Source of the DNA: Wenzhouxiangella sp. XN79A
GTDB lineage: Bacteria; Pseudomonadota; Gammaproteobacteria; Xanthomonadales; Wenzhouxiangellaceae
NCBI RefSeq assembly: GCF_012272825.1
Contig: NZ_JAAWWS010000134.1
Location: 62,001-126,000 of the forward strand
Direction of reading: 5' to 3'
DNA: 64,000 nucleotides
The notes under the pieces: generated by a model
Database searches by the model: none
The model's input: only the letters and a program-made list of their open reading frames with translations
Told to the model about the DNA's origin: nothing
Translations under genes and position numbers: made by a program
Shown: piece by piece, positions 54,695 to 62,688 of the stretch
Numbering within the stretch: the stretch's first letter is position 1
How the letters are laid out: each line of letters starts with the position of its first letter

Positions 54695-56026
54695 ATGCTT
54701 CGTCGCTTCTCGCTCCTCGTCGTTCTTTTCGCGGCGTTCGCCACGCCGGCCACCGCCCAGCTCCGCCTGCACGGCTCCAACACCGTCGGCGAGCAGCTGG
54801 CGCCGGCCCTGGTCCGTGCCTGGCTCGCCGAAAACGGCTTCGACCGCATCGAAACGGTCGAGGACGCGCCGCTGGAGCGCACCATCACCGGCACCAACGC
54901 GGCCGGCGACACGCGCTGGGTCGAAATCCACGCGCACGGCTCGTCGACCTCGTTCCGCGACCTGGACGCAGGCCTGGCCGACATCGGCATGTCGTCGCGC
55001 CGGATCCGCGACTCCGAGGTCGCGCGCCTGCAGCCGCTGGGCCGACTCGACCGACCGAGCAACGAATTCGTCGTCGGAATCGACGGCCTCGCGGTCATCG
55101 TCCACCCGGACAACCCGATCGCAGCACTGTCGATCGAGCAGATCCGCGACGCCTTCTCCGGCCGGGTCGAGAACTGGCGGACCTTCGGCGGCCCGGACCG
55201 TCGGATCACCCGCTACGCGCGCGACGAGAACTCCGGCACCTGGGACTCGTTCGAATCGATGGTGCTGCAGGACACTGCGCTGGCCGCGGGCAGCGCGCGC
55301 TTCGAATCGTCGTCGGCGCTGTCCGACCGCGTCGCCAGCGACCCGGGAGCGATCGGGTTCATCGGCCTGCCGTACATCGACCGGGCCCGGGCGCTGGCAG
55401 TGTCGGCCGGCGGCGAGGCGGTGCCGCCGGAGCGCTTCTCGTCGGCCACCGAAGACTATCCGCTGAGTCGCCGTCTCTATATCTACGTGCCCGATCGCGA
55501 GCTCGACGGGCTCGGCGGCGACCTGGCCCGCTTCGCGGTCCGTGCCGAAGGCCAGGAGATCGTCGACGAGATCGGCTTCGTCGGCCAGGAGATCCAGCTG
55601 CAGCGCGTGGCCATCCCGGCCAGCGCGCCGCGGACCTACCGCGAATTCGTCGACGGCGCGCTGCGCGCGTCGCTGAACTTCCGGTTCGAAGCCGGCCGTC
55701 CGGTGCTCGACAGCAAGTCCGAACGCGACCTCGATCGGCTGATCGACTTCCTCGGCTCCGAGCGCGGCCGCGACATGAACGTGATGCTGATGGGCTTCGC
55801 CGATCCGTCGGAAACCCTGCGCTACTTCAGCGTGACGCTGTCGATGGAACGCGCCGACTACGTCGCCGCGCTGCTGGCCCGGGCCGGCATTCCGGTCCGT
55901 CGCACCCGCGGCTTCGGTGATGCGCTGACGCTGGCCGAAGGTACCGGCTCGTCCAGCGCGGCAAAGAACCGACGGGTCGAGGTCTGGCTGATTGCCGATC
56001 GCGCCGGCGCCGCCGGCAGCCGCTAG
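54695..56026 (+). CDS. PstS-like substrate-binding domain fused to an OmpA peptidoglycan-binding domain
   Basis: 443 residues with a signal peptide (LLVVLFAAFATPATA). Residues about 22-290 are a PstS/PBP-like domain (LRLHGSNTVGEQLAPALVRAWL, DIGMSSRRIRDSE, GLAVIVHPDNPIAAL, DENSGTWDSFESMVLQ). Residues about 325-440 resemble an OmpA C-terminal domain (LNFRFEAGRPVLDSKSERDLDRLIDFL, GFADPSETLRYFSVTLSMERADYVAALL). The combination would hold a phosphate-binding protein on the cell wall. The TAG stop lies in the terminal repeat of the adjacent 165-bp element. Confidence 0.88.
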   Translation: MLRRFSLLVVLFAAFATPATAQLRLHGSNTVGEQLAPALVRAWLAENGFDRIETVEDAPLERTITGTNAAGDTRWVEIHAHGSSTSFRDLDAGLADIGMSSRRIRDSEVARLQPLGRLDRPSNEFVVGIDGLAVIVHPDNPIAALSIEQIRDAFSGRVENWRTFGGPDRRITRYARDENSGTWDSFESMVLQDTALAAGSARFESSSALSDRVASDPGAIGFIGLPYIDRARALAVSAGGEAVPPERFSSATEDYPLSRRLYIYVPDRELDGLGGDLARFAVRAEGQEIVDEIGFVGQEIQLQRVAIPASAPRTYREFVDGALRASLNFRFEAGRPVLDSKSERDLDRLIDFLGSERGRDMNVMLMGFADPSETLRYFSVTLSMERADYVAALLARAGIPVRRTRGFGDALTLAEGTGSSSAAKNRRVEVWLIADRAGAAGSR

Positions 56027-56189
56027 CCCGCATTATTCATGAATCGCCGCGATGATTGCGCCGGGAATTGTTCGCACAGGGGATGTTCCGACCGAGCGGA
56101 ATACCATGCTGTATGTCCGAGCGAGGACGATTCGCTGTGCGGACAAGGACCAGGCAAGGGCGCGAGCGCATTCATGAATAATGCGGGCT
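56025..56189 (-). repeat. 165-bp inverted-terminal repeat element, copy B (MITE-like)
   Basis: Begins AGCCCGCATTATTCATGAAT with the same sequence inverted at the end; these are perfect 20-bp terminal inverted repeats. It is the reverse complement of copy A at 858-1022, with about six differences. TA flanks both ends (CTAGCCC / GGGCTAG). Its first base pair overlaps the stop codon of the PstS-OmpA gene. Confidence 0.8.
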
Positions 56190-56346
56190 AGTGGGCTATG
56201 TGGATCGTTCGGTACCGCTCAGAGCCGCTGTGCCGGTGCGAATCCAAGGCGCGTTTCGCAGCGAATGGCAGCGTCCTTTCCAAAGTGACAGAACGCCGCG
56301 GATGAATGCTCCCCGGCTCGCCATACGTCACACAATGCGTGGCGGG
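56187..56346 (+). repeat. Hybrid repeat joining the two other element types
   Basis: Starts with CTAGTGGGCTATG, the left end of the 590-859 element, continues through the shared interior (CAGAACGCCGCGGATGAAT) and ends with CGCCATACGTCACACAATG, the inverted end of the 3524-3775 element. The CTAG is shared with the preceding 165-bp element. It is therefore a recombinant of the two families, with no coding potential. Confidence 0.65.
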
Positions 56347-56418
56347 GTCCACCAGGCCAGCGATGCACGCGCTCCGGGCCTCAGCGGCCCGGGGCGCGTG
56401 CCGGGCTGCGCCACCGAC

Positions 56419-56709
56419 TCAGTGGTGATCCATCACCTCGCCGTCCTTGAACAGGAAGGCGCGAAGCTGCTCGTCGAAATCCTTGTCGTTGCGGCGCAGC
56501 CACTCCAGGATCATGGCCGCGTGCTCGACCTCTTCGCGCATGTTGTGCAGCAGGATCTCGCGCAGCGCGTCGTCCTCGCAGTCGTCGGCGCGCTGACGGT
56601 ACCAGTCGGCCGCTTCCAGTTCTTCCATCAGTGAAACGATGGCCTGGTGCATCGACAGCGTCTTCTTGCTCAGCCGTTCGCGCGGCGCATGCAGTCCTTC
56701 ACTCGACAT
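56419..56709 (-). CDS. EncFtn-type ferritin-like protein without encapsulin tail
   Basis: 96 residues. The start follows AGGAGCCGAGA. The two-helix EncFtn core is clear: HQAIVSLMEELEAADWYRQR with the metal-binding Glu residues 29/32, then HNMREEVEHAAMILEWLRRND with Glu59, Glu62 and His63. Such proteins form an annular decamer with iron bound at subunit interfaces and oxidise Fe(II). Known EncFtn proteins carry a C-terminal encapsulin-targeting peptide; this one stops soon after the core (EVMDHH), and there is no encapsulin gene here. It may work without a shell. Confidence 0.85.
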   Translation of the reverse strand: MSSEGLHAPRERLSKKTLSMHQAIVSLMEELEAADWYRQRADDCEDDALREILLHNMREEVEHAAMILEWLRRNDKDFDEQLRAFLFKDGEVMDHH

Positions 56710-56975
56710 TCTCGGCTCCTCGAAAAGTTGGGTGGGTCGAATCGCGGAGCGCTTCAGCCGCGATTCAGCGACTTCGGCACATCCTGCATGCCCAGCATAG
56801 CCAATCCCGCGGCGGCATCGTGCGTGGAAACGGGAACCGCCAACTCCAAGACAGCGCGTCACGAAGTTACGGTAGAGCGCTGAGAATGAAAGGTTTTAGT
56901 GGCTTGAAATTCGAACCGATCCGGTGCATCATCGGGGTATATCGAGCAAACGTCCGGAGCCGCCGGCCAGCGATC

Positions 56976-58283
56976 ATGTCCAGATTCTTCGTCCTCGCAC
57001 TGCTGCTGACCGCATTCGCCGCGCCCGCGGGGGCCGGTGACGTGCAGAACGTGCGCATCTGGGCCGGACCGGACAAGACCCGCGTCGTTCTCGACCTCGA
57101 CGACCAGGTCGACTACCGCCTGTTCACGCTCGACGACCCCCACCGGCTGGTGGTCGACATCGACGGAGCGCGGATGACCGGCGCACCGGAACTCGATCCG
57201 GAGCACGCCGGCGTGGTCCAGCGCGTCCGCCACGGCATCCGCGACGGTGAGGACCTGCGCGTGGTGCTCGACCTCGGCGCCCGGGCCCGGGCCCAGAGTT
57301 TCCTGCTCGAACCAACCGGCCGCTACGGCCATCGCCTGGTGCTGGACCTGTTCCCCGAGGGCGCCGAGAGCGCCTCGGAGCGGGTCCGCCAGGTCGCGCG
57401 CACCCTGCCGGAGGACGACCGCGACATGATCGTGGCCATCGACGCCGGCCACGGCGGCGAGGATCCGGGCGCGATCGGCCCGGCCGGAACCCACGAGAAG
57501 AACGTGGTGATGGCGATCGCGCGGGAACTGGCGCGCCAGATCGACGAGGCGCCCGGCATGAGCGCGGTGATGATCCGGACCGGCGATTACTACGTGCCGC
57601 TGAAGGAACGCTACCAGCGTGCCCGCGACGCCCGCGCCGACCTGTTCGTGTCGATCCACGCCGACGCCTTCCGCGACTTCCGGGTCCGGGGCAGCTCCGT
57701 CTACGTCCTGTCGCGCCGCGGTGCCTCGTCGGAAGCCGCCCGACTGCTGGCCCAGAGCGAGAACGCGGCCGACCGGGCCGGCGGCGTCAGCCTCGAGCAG
57801 AGCGACGACATGCTGCGCTCGGTGCTGCTCGACCTGTCGCAGAACGCCTCGATGGAATACAGCAACGCCGCCGCCCAGACCATCCTCGACGAGCTCGGCC
57901 GGGTCGGCAAGACCCATCGCCGCCAGGTCGAACGCGCCAATTTCGTGGTGCTGCGCTCGCACGACGTTCCCAGCGTGCTGATCGAGACCGGCTTCATCAG
58001 CAATCCGGACGACGAGAAGAACCTCGGCTCGCCGCGCTATCGCGCGCGGATCGCCTCGGCCATTCTCGGCGGCATCGAGGACCATTTCCGCCAGACCGCA
58101 CCGCGCGGCACCTGGTTCGCCGCCAACCGGGACAATGGGGCGGAATACGTGGTCCGGCGCGGCGACACCCTCGGCACCATCGCCCAGCGATACTCGGTCA
58201 GCCTGGCCCAGCTGCGGCGAGCGAACCGGCTCGACAGCGACATGATCCACCCGGGCGCCGTGCTGGTGATCCCCTCGAGCTGA
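56976..58283 (+). CDS. amiC: N-acetylmuramoyl-L-alanine amidase (AmiC-type) with AMIN and LysM domains
   Basis: 435 residues with a signal peptide (RFFVLALLLTAFAAPAGA). Domains in order: AMIN (about 25-125, septal targeting), Amidase_3 (about 155-375) with zinc ligands in IDAGHGGEDPGAIG, HEKN and SIHADAF and a Glu in VLIETGFISNPDD, and a C-terminal LysM (about 388-433, YVVRRGDTLGTIAQRYSVS). It cleaves amide bonds between MurNAc and peptide when daughter cells separate. AmiB/AmiC naming is by architecture. Divergent from the ferritin gene. Confidence 0.93.
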   Translation: MSRFFVLALLLTAFAAPAGAGDVQNVRIWAGPDKTRVVLDLDDQVDYRLFTLDDPHRLVVDIDGARMTGAPELDPEHAGVVQRVRHGIRDGEDLRVVLDLGARARAQSFLLEPTGRYGHRLVLDLFPEGAESASERVRQVARTLPEDDRDMIVAIDAGHGGEDPGAIGPAGTHEKNVVMAIARELARQIDEAPGMSAVMIRTGDYYVPLKERYQRARDARADLFVSIHADAFRDFRVRGSSVYVLSRRGASSEAARLLAQSENAADRAGGVSLEQSDDMLRSVLLDLSQNASMEYSNAAAQTILDELGRVGKTHRRQVERANFVVLRSHDVPSVLIETGFISNPDDEKNLGSPRYRARIASAILGGIEDHFRQTAPRGTWFAANRDNGAEYVVRRGDTLGTIAQRYSVSLAQLRRANRLDSDMIHPGAVLVIPSS

Positions 58284-58310
58284 ATCCGGGCACGCAATCG
58301 CGCTCGGGCC

Positions 58311-58339
58311 TTGCCTCGCCGGAGGAATTCTAGTAACAT
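58311..58339 (+). promoter_or_regulatory. Probable sigma-70 promoter for rplM-rpsI
   Basis: TTGCCT (58311-58316) and TAACAT (58334-58339) with a 17-base spacer, about 50 bases before rplM. This is a good fit for a ribosomal-protein operon, although neither hexamer is perfect. Confidence 0.5.
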
Positions 58340-58387
58340 CCCCGCTCTTTACTGAATCGCGTTCCAAATTCGGAGCCCACGCTTTCC

Positions 58388-58816
58388 ATGAAAACGTTCA
58401 GCGCCAAGCCGCACGAAGTGCGCCGCGAGTGGCTGCTGGTCGACGCCGAAGGCAAGACCCTCGGACGACTGGCCAGTGAAATCGCCCGCCGGCTGCGCGG
58501 CAAGCACAAGCCGGAATTCACGCCGCACGTCGACACCGGCGACTACGTGGTGGTCGTCAATGCCGAGAAGGTCGCGGTCACCGGCCGCAAGATGACCGAC
58601 AAGGTCTACTACCGCCACACCGGCTACATCGGCAACATGAAGTCGATCACGCTGGAAAAGCAGCTGGCCTCGCATCCGGAGCGCGTCATCCAGGCCGCGG
58701 TCAAGGGCATGATGCCGAAGAACACGCTGGGCCGCGCGATGATCAAGAAGCTCAAGATCTACGCCGGTACCGAGCACCCGCACACCGCTCAGCAGCCGCG
58801 CGCGCTGGACCTGTAA
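58388..58816 (+). CDS. rplM: 50S ribosomal protein L13
   Basis: 142 residues, the normal length. Conserved sequence starts [19 protein letters not shown], followed by [18 protein letters not shown] and the C-terminal [22 protein letters not shown]13 is an early-assembling protein of the large subunit. Part of the standard rplM-rpsI pair, 19 bases upstream of rpsI. In E. coli L13 represses its own operon through the leader; the 100-base leader here could do the same. Confidence 0.98.
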   Translation: MKTFSAKPHEVRREWLLVDAEGKTLGRLASEIARRLRGKHKPEFTPHVDTGDYVVVVNAEKVAVTGRKMTDKVYYRHTGYIGNMKSITLEKQLASHPERVIQAAVKGMMPKNTLGRAMIKKLKIYAGTEHPHTAQQPRALDL

Positions 58817-58835
58817 GCAACGGACGAAATACGAC

Positions 58836-59228
58836 ATGGCAACCGAACAGTTTTACGGCACCGGCCGTCGCAAGACCTCGACCGCGCGGGTGTTCCTGCG
58901 CCGCGGCACCGGCCAGATCGTGGTCAACCAGAAGCCGATCGACCAGTTCTTCGGCCGCGAGACCGCGCGCATGATCGCCCGCCAGCCGCTCGAGCTGGTC
59001 GAACTGGCCGACAAGTTCGACATCTATGCCACCGTCTCCGGCGGCGGCACCACCGGGCAGGCCGGTGCGCTGCGCCTGGGCCTGGCCCGCGCGCTGACCG
59101 AGTACGACGAAAGCCTGCGCGGCCAGCTGCGCATCGCCGGCTACCTGACCCGCGACGCGCGCGCCGTGGAGCGGAAGAAGATCGGTCTGCACAAGGCACG
59201 AAAGGCCACCCAGTACTCCAAGCGCTGA
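58836..59228 (+). CDS. rpsI: 30S ribosomal protein S9
   Basis: 130 residues: [22 protein letters not shown] at the start and the basic C-terminal tail ending [11 protein letters not shown], which reaches the P-site tRNA. Complete. Followed by a 155-base gap and the tRNA-Gln gene. Confidence 0.98.
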   Translation: MATEQFYGTGRRKTSTARVFLRRGTGQIVVNQKPIDQFFGRETARMIARQPLELVELADKFDIYATVSGGGTTGQAGALRLGLARALTEYDESLRGQLRIAGYLTRDARAVERKKIGLHKARKATQYSKR

Positions 59229-59383
59229 TTCTGGCGGCACTTCGCCGACCTGCCCGGCGTCGTGCGGTGCTCGGATTCCTCATGGGCTCCAATGCCCACT
59301 CCGGATCCTCCGCTCCGCGCGCCACCGATCAGATCGGCGAATCACTCGCCAGACTCGTGAGCTTGACGAGTCAACGATCCAAA

Positions 59384-59457
59384 TGGGGGATCGTCTAGTG
59401 GTAGGACTACGGACTCTGACTCCGTCAGCGGGGGTTCGAATCCCTCTCCCCCAGCCA
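59384..59457 (+). tRNA. tRNA-Gln (anticodon CTG)
   Basis: 74 nucleotides including encoded CCA. Acceptor TGGGGGA / TCCCCCA, D-arm TCGTCTAGTGGTAGGAC, anticodon stem-loop ACGGA-CTCTGAC-TCCGT giving CTG (CAG codons), T-arm GGGGGTTCGAATCC. It is followed by a strong terminator and by inverted partial copies of its own 3' end. Confidence 0.95.
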
Positions 59458-59464
59458 ACTCGCG

Positions 59465-59493
59465 AATGCCCGGCTCTGCCGGGCATTTTTTTT
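59465..59493 (+). terminator. Rho-independent terminator of tRNA-Gln
   Basis: Stem AATGCCCGGC / GCCGGGCATT with a TCT loop and a run of eight T. A further weak CTCGC/GCGAG pairing extends the stem. Confidence 0.9.
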
Positions 59494-59500
59494 GCGAGTC

Positions 59501-59657
59501 GGCCGGGGGAGAGGGATCGATGCAAGGCCGCGCAGCGGCCGCCGCAACCCGAGTAAAGCGAGGGCAAGCCGCACAGCGGCGCAGTCCATCCCACCCGCGA
59601 CGCTGCCTCTCTTCCAGGCCGAGCCCGCCGGGCTTTTTTTCCGGCTGGGGGAGAGGG
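59501..59657. repeat. Inverted copies of the tRNA-Gln 3' end
   Basis: GGCCGGGGGAGAGGGAT (59501-59517) and GGCTGGGGGAGAGGG (59643-59657) are reverse complements of the 3' end of tRNA-Gln (one mismatch in the first). They lie 142 bases apart, with a second terminator-like hairpin between them. A looser analogue of the tRNA-Thr array. Confidence 0.65.
59622..59640 (+). terminator. Second hairpin-and-T-run below tRNA-Gln
   Basis: AGCCC-GCC-GGGCT followed by seven T. It resembles a shortened copy of the terminator at 59465-59493 and lies in the repeated segment. Confidence 0.6.
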
Positions 59658-59859
59658 CGGGATGAACGCGAGTGCAGATCGGCACGGCCAGTATCACCCC
59701 GCGACTCCGTCGTGCCGGGGTCGGCGAAGCCGGAACCCGGAATCTCCGGCCGCCGGCGCCTCGCCACCGACAGCGCTCCATCAGGAGATGCCGGATCTCC
59801 GCTCCGCTGTGTCCGGAATCACGGTGAGCGCCGGAACGCGCGACTCACCGACAGCGGTG
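59658..59859. other. Gene-free stretch after the tRNA-Gln repeats
   Basis: GC-rich, with no plausible gene, tRNA or further repeat that I could recognise. It contains the 3' flank of the minus-strand sorting-tail gene. Confidence 0.4.
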
Positions 59860-60672
59860 TCAGGCCGGCCGGATCCGCAAGCTGCTCGCCAGAGCGGCCA
59901 GTGCCAGCACGGCGAGGACCAGCAGCACGATGCCCCAGCCCCCAAGGGCCGGCACCGCCCGCGCCTCGGGCAGCAGCAACGGTTCGAAGTCCACCGTCAG
60001 CACCGGCGCCAGCGCCGTATTCTCGCGGCTACCGACGCGGCGGGCATTCTGCGGGTTGGTTTCCTCGCCGAGAATCACCCAGCCGAAATTCTGGCTCGGA
60101 TCGTCGACCCAGGCCTGGACATCGGCCAGCAGGCCGGGTGAGGACGGAAAGGTGATCGGCCCGGTACCGGCCCCGACCGCGGCGAGTCCGCTCGGTACCG
60201 CCTGGAAATCGCCGCCGGGCGAGGTCCACAGCACGGTATCGAACTCGCGGTGCAACCAGGTCGCATCGGGCGCCACCGCCGGGGCACCGCCGCCGCCGGC
60301 GCCGAGCGCGACCGAGGCCCCTTCGCCCCAGTCGGCGTCGACCCGATGGATCGAGGCATCGAACCCGGTCGCCGTCGGCGGCACCAGGTCCACCTGCAGC
60401 GTCAACTCCACGCTGTTGACCGTCGAGCCGGGCGGGATCGACGAGAGGTCGAAGCGGATCAGCGTCCGCCGCAACAACTCGCCGGCATTTGCGCCCGTTC
60501 GACCGAAGAACAGGCCGGTCCCCGAGCCATTGGACAGGTCCCCGGCGGGTCGCTCGAACAAGGTGTTGTCGCGATCGGGCGCGAGCTGGATCGTATCGGC
60601 AACGGCCGACCCGGCGGCCAGCAGCAGCGAGGCGAGGAAAACGGTGCGACGAAGGGGCAACGGAGACGACAT
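59860..60672 (-). CDS. DNRLRE-domain secreted protein with VPxLG sorting tail
   Basis: 270 residues, signal peptide (FLASLLLAAGSAVA). The central part is the DNRLRE jelly-roll pattern: DTIQLAPDRDNTLFE, NGSGTGLFFGRTGANAG, LIRFDLSSIPPGSTV and SVELTLQVDLV. The tail is VPALGGWGIVLLVLAVLAL then SSLRIRPA. So this is a surface or secreted protein whose C terminus is probably processed by the same system as the two other tailed proteins. Ligand unknown. Promoter region (60673-60830) is shared with the divergent DUF1800 gene. Confidence 0.82.
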   Translation of the reverse strand: MSSPLPLRRTVFLASLLLAAGSAVADTIQLAPDRDNTLFERPAGDLSNGSGTGLFFGRTGANAGELLRRTLIRFDLSSIPPGSTVNSVELTLQVDLVPPTATGFDASIHRVDADWGEGASVALGAGGGGAPAVAPDATWLHREFDTVLWTSPGGDFQAVPSGLAAVGAGTGPITFPSSPGLLADVQAWVDDPSQNFGWVILGEETNPQNARRVGSRENTALAPVLTVDFEPLLLPEARAVPALGGWGIVLLVLAVLALAALASSLRIRPA

Positions 60673-60830
60673 GTGATGGACCTCGAGATTCGGGCGGGAA
60701 TTTGCGAAGTGCCGACGAAAACCCAGGGGATCTTCAGCAAGAACAACGTTGAACAGCCACCCCCCACAGAGTATGTTAGACGACTCAGGACCGATGCGAA
60801 CTGCGCATCGGATGCAAGGGGAAATGATGC

Positions 60831-62678
60831 ATGGAACGGGACACCATGAACAGCACCCCGAGCAGCACCCAGGATTCTCCTCGACCCGACGCTGCAGGCG
60901 CTGACTCGCGCCGACGATTCCTGCTGGGCTCGGGCACGCTCGGCCTGGCTGTGGCCGGCATCGGCGCGGGCCTGATTCCGATCACCGCGCTGGCCGAACA
61001 GGTCCGCCTGACCTCGCTGTGGCCGGCCCGGCTGCCGAGCGCCGGTCGCGGCGCCGCGCTGCCTTCGCTGGCCTACCGCGTCTACTCCAAGCTGGCCTTC
61101 GGGCCGCGCCCGGCCAACCCGGCCAACCCCGGCGACGTCGACGACCTGACCTGGTTCCAGGGCCTGGGCACGAGCGATGCGCAACGGCTCGACGCCTGGC
61201 TGAACGAGCAGATGAGCCCGGGCCCGGACCCGGCCGTCGATGCCCGACTGTCCGCCAATCCGCACTGGCGCACGCTCGGACAATCACTGCAGCAACTCTG
61301 GACCGAGCATCACCGCTACTCCGGTCCCGACGGCTGGCCGATGCGCAACCGGCCGTACTGGGAAATGCAGATGCTGGCCCTGACCCGCATGGTGCATTCG
61401 CGCTGGCAGCTACGCGAGGTGCTGGCCGACTTCTGGCACAACCACTTCAATGTCGACGGCGGCGAAGAGGTGGTTCGCTCGACGCTGACCAGCTACGACC
61501 GGGATGTGATCCGCCCGCAGATCTTCGGCAACTTCCGGGTGATGCTCGAGGGCGTGGTCAAGCACGCCGCGATGATGTACTACCTCGACAACCGCCGGAA
61601 TTCCACGCCCAACCCGAACGAGAACTACGCGCGCGAGCTGCTCGAACTTCACACCCTCGGCGCGGTGGAGAACTACTACGGGTTCGTTCCGCCGGGCCAG
61701 GTCCCGACCAATGTCGACGGCGAGCCGGCCGGCTATGTCGAGGCCGACGTGCTCGAGACCGCCCGTCTGCTGACCGGCTTCGGCGTGGCCGACGGCGACG
61801 ACAGCGCGCCGGACACCGGGGCCTTCCTGTTCCGTTCGGACTGGCACGACTGGACGTCCAAGACCATCCTCGGCCGGACCTACCCGGGCACCGGCGAACA
61901 GGAACTGAGCGACCTGCTGGACGACCTCGCCCGGCACCGCGGCACCGCCGAGTACGTGTGCTGGAAGCTCGCCGTGCGGCTGATCGGCGACGGCTTCAGC
62001 GCGTCCTCGCCGGTGGTCCAGGCCGCCGCCGACCTGTTCCAGGCCGGCTGGGACCAGCCCGACCAGCTGCAGCAGGTCTATCGCGCACTGATCCTGTCGA
62101 GCGAGTTCCAGTCGACCTGGTCCGACAAGGTCAAGCGCCCGACCGAGATCATCGCCTCGGCGCTCCGGGCTGCCAACGCGCCGTACGACTTCGAACTCAA
62201 CAGCGCCGCCGACAACGCCGGCTTCCCCGGCTTCTACTGGACCTGGCGGCTGACCGGCCAGCTGCCGTTCAACTGCGAACCGCCGACCGGCTACCCCGAG
62301 GACGCCGCGTTCTGGAAGGGTTCCGGTCCGCTGGTCATGTCGTGGCGCACGGTCACCCGGATGCTTCGCGACGTCGCCTCGGCCAACGCGCCGACGTGGA
62401 TCAACTTCGCCGAACGGACCAACGCCGCCGGCATTGCGCTGACGCCCGATGCCATCGCCGACTACTGGCTGAACCGGATCCAGGGGGCAGGCCACGCGAC
62501 CTCGGCGGCCAAGCGCGCGGAGCTGGTGGCGTTTCTGCGCGAGCAGGGCAACGCCGCGGGCAACGATCAACCGCTGGCGATCGACACGAGCAACACCGCG
62601 GAGTGGAGCACCTACCAGCACCTGATGCGCGGGCTGTTCACATTGATCGCGCTGCTGCCCGAACGCATGGCCCGTTGA
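60831..62678 (+). CDS. DUF1800 family protein, Tat-exported
   Basis: 615 residues; ATG 60831 chosen, with ATG 60846 as alternative. A twin-arginine signal is visible near residue 25 (SRRRFLLGSGTLGLAVAG). The family pattern follows: ALPSLAYRVYSKLAFGP, WLNEQMSPGPDP, LADFWHNHFNVDGGEEV, NRRNSTPNPNENYARELLELHTLG, YVCWKLAVRLIGDGF. DUF1800 proteins of unknown function are almost always encoded next to DUF1501 proteins, as here (gap of 10 bases). Confidence 0.92.
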   Translation: MERDTMNSTPSSTQDSPRPDAAGADSRRRFLLGSGTLGLAVAGIGAGLIPITALAEQVRLTSLWPARLPSAGRGAALPSLAYRVYSKLAFGPRPANPANPGDVDDLTWFQGLGTSDAQRLDAWLNEQMSPGPDPAVDARLSANPHWRTLGQSLQQLWTEHHRYSGPDGWPMRNRPYWEMQMLALTRMVHSRWQLREVLADFWHNHFNVDGGEEVVRSTLTSYDRDVIRPQIFGNFRVMLEGVVKHAAMMYYLDNRRNSTPNPNENYARELLELHTLGAVENYYGFVPPGQVPTNVDGEPAGYVEADVLETARLLTGFGVADGDDSAPDTGAFLFRSDWHDWTSKTILGRTYPGTGEQELSDLLDDLARHRGTAEYVCWKLAVRLIGDGFSASSPVVQAAADLFQAGWDQPDQLQQVYRALILSSEFQSTWSDKVKRPTEIIASALRAANAPYDFELNSAADNAGFPGFYWTWRLTGQLPFNCEPPTGYPEDAAFWKGSGPLVMSWRTVTRMLRDVASANAPTWINFAERTNAAGIALTPDAIADYWLNRIQGAGHATSAAKRAELVAFLREQGNAAGNDQPLAIDTSNTAEWSTYQHLMRGLFTLIALLPERMAR

Positions 62679-62688
62679 GCGGAGAACG

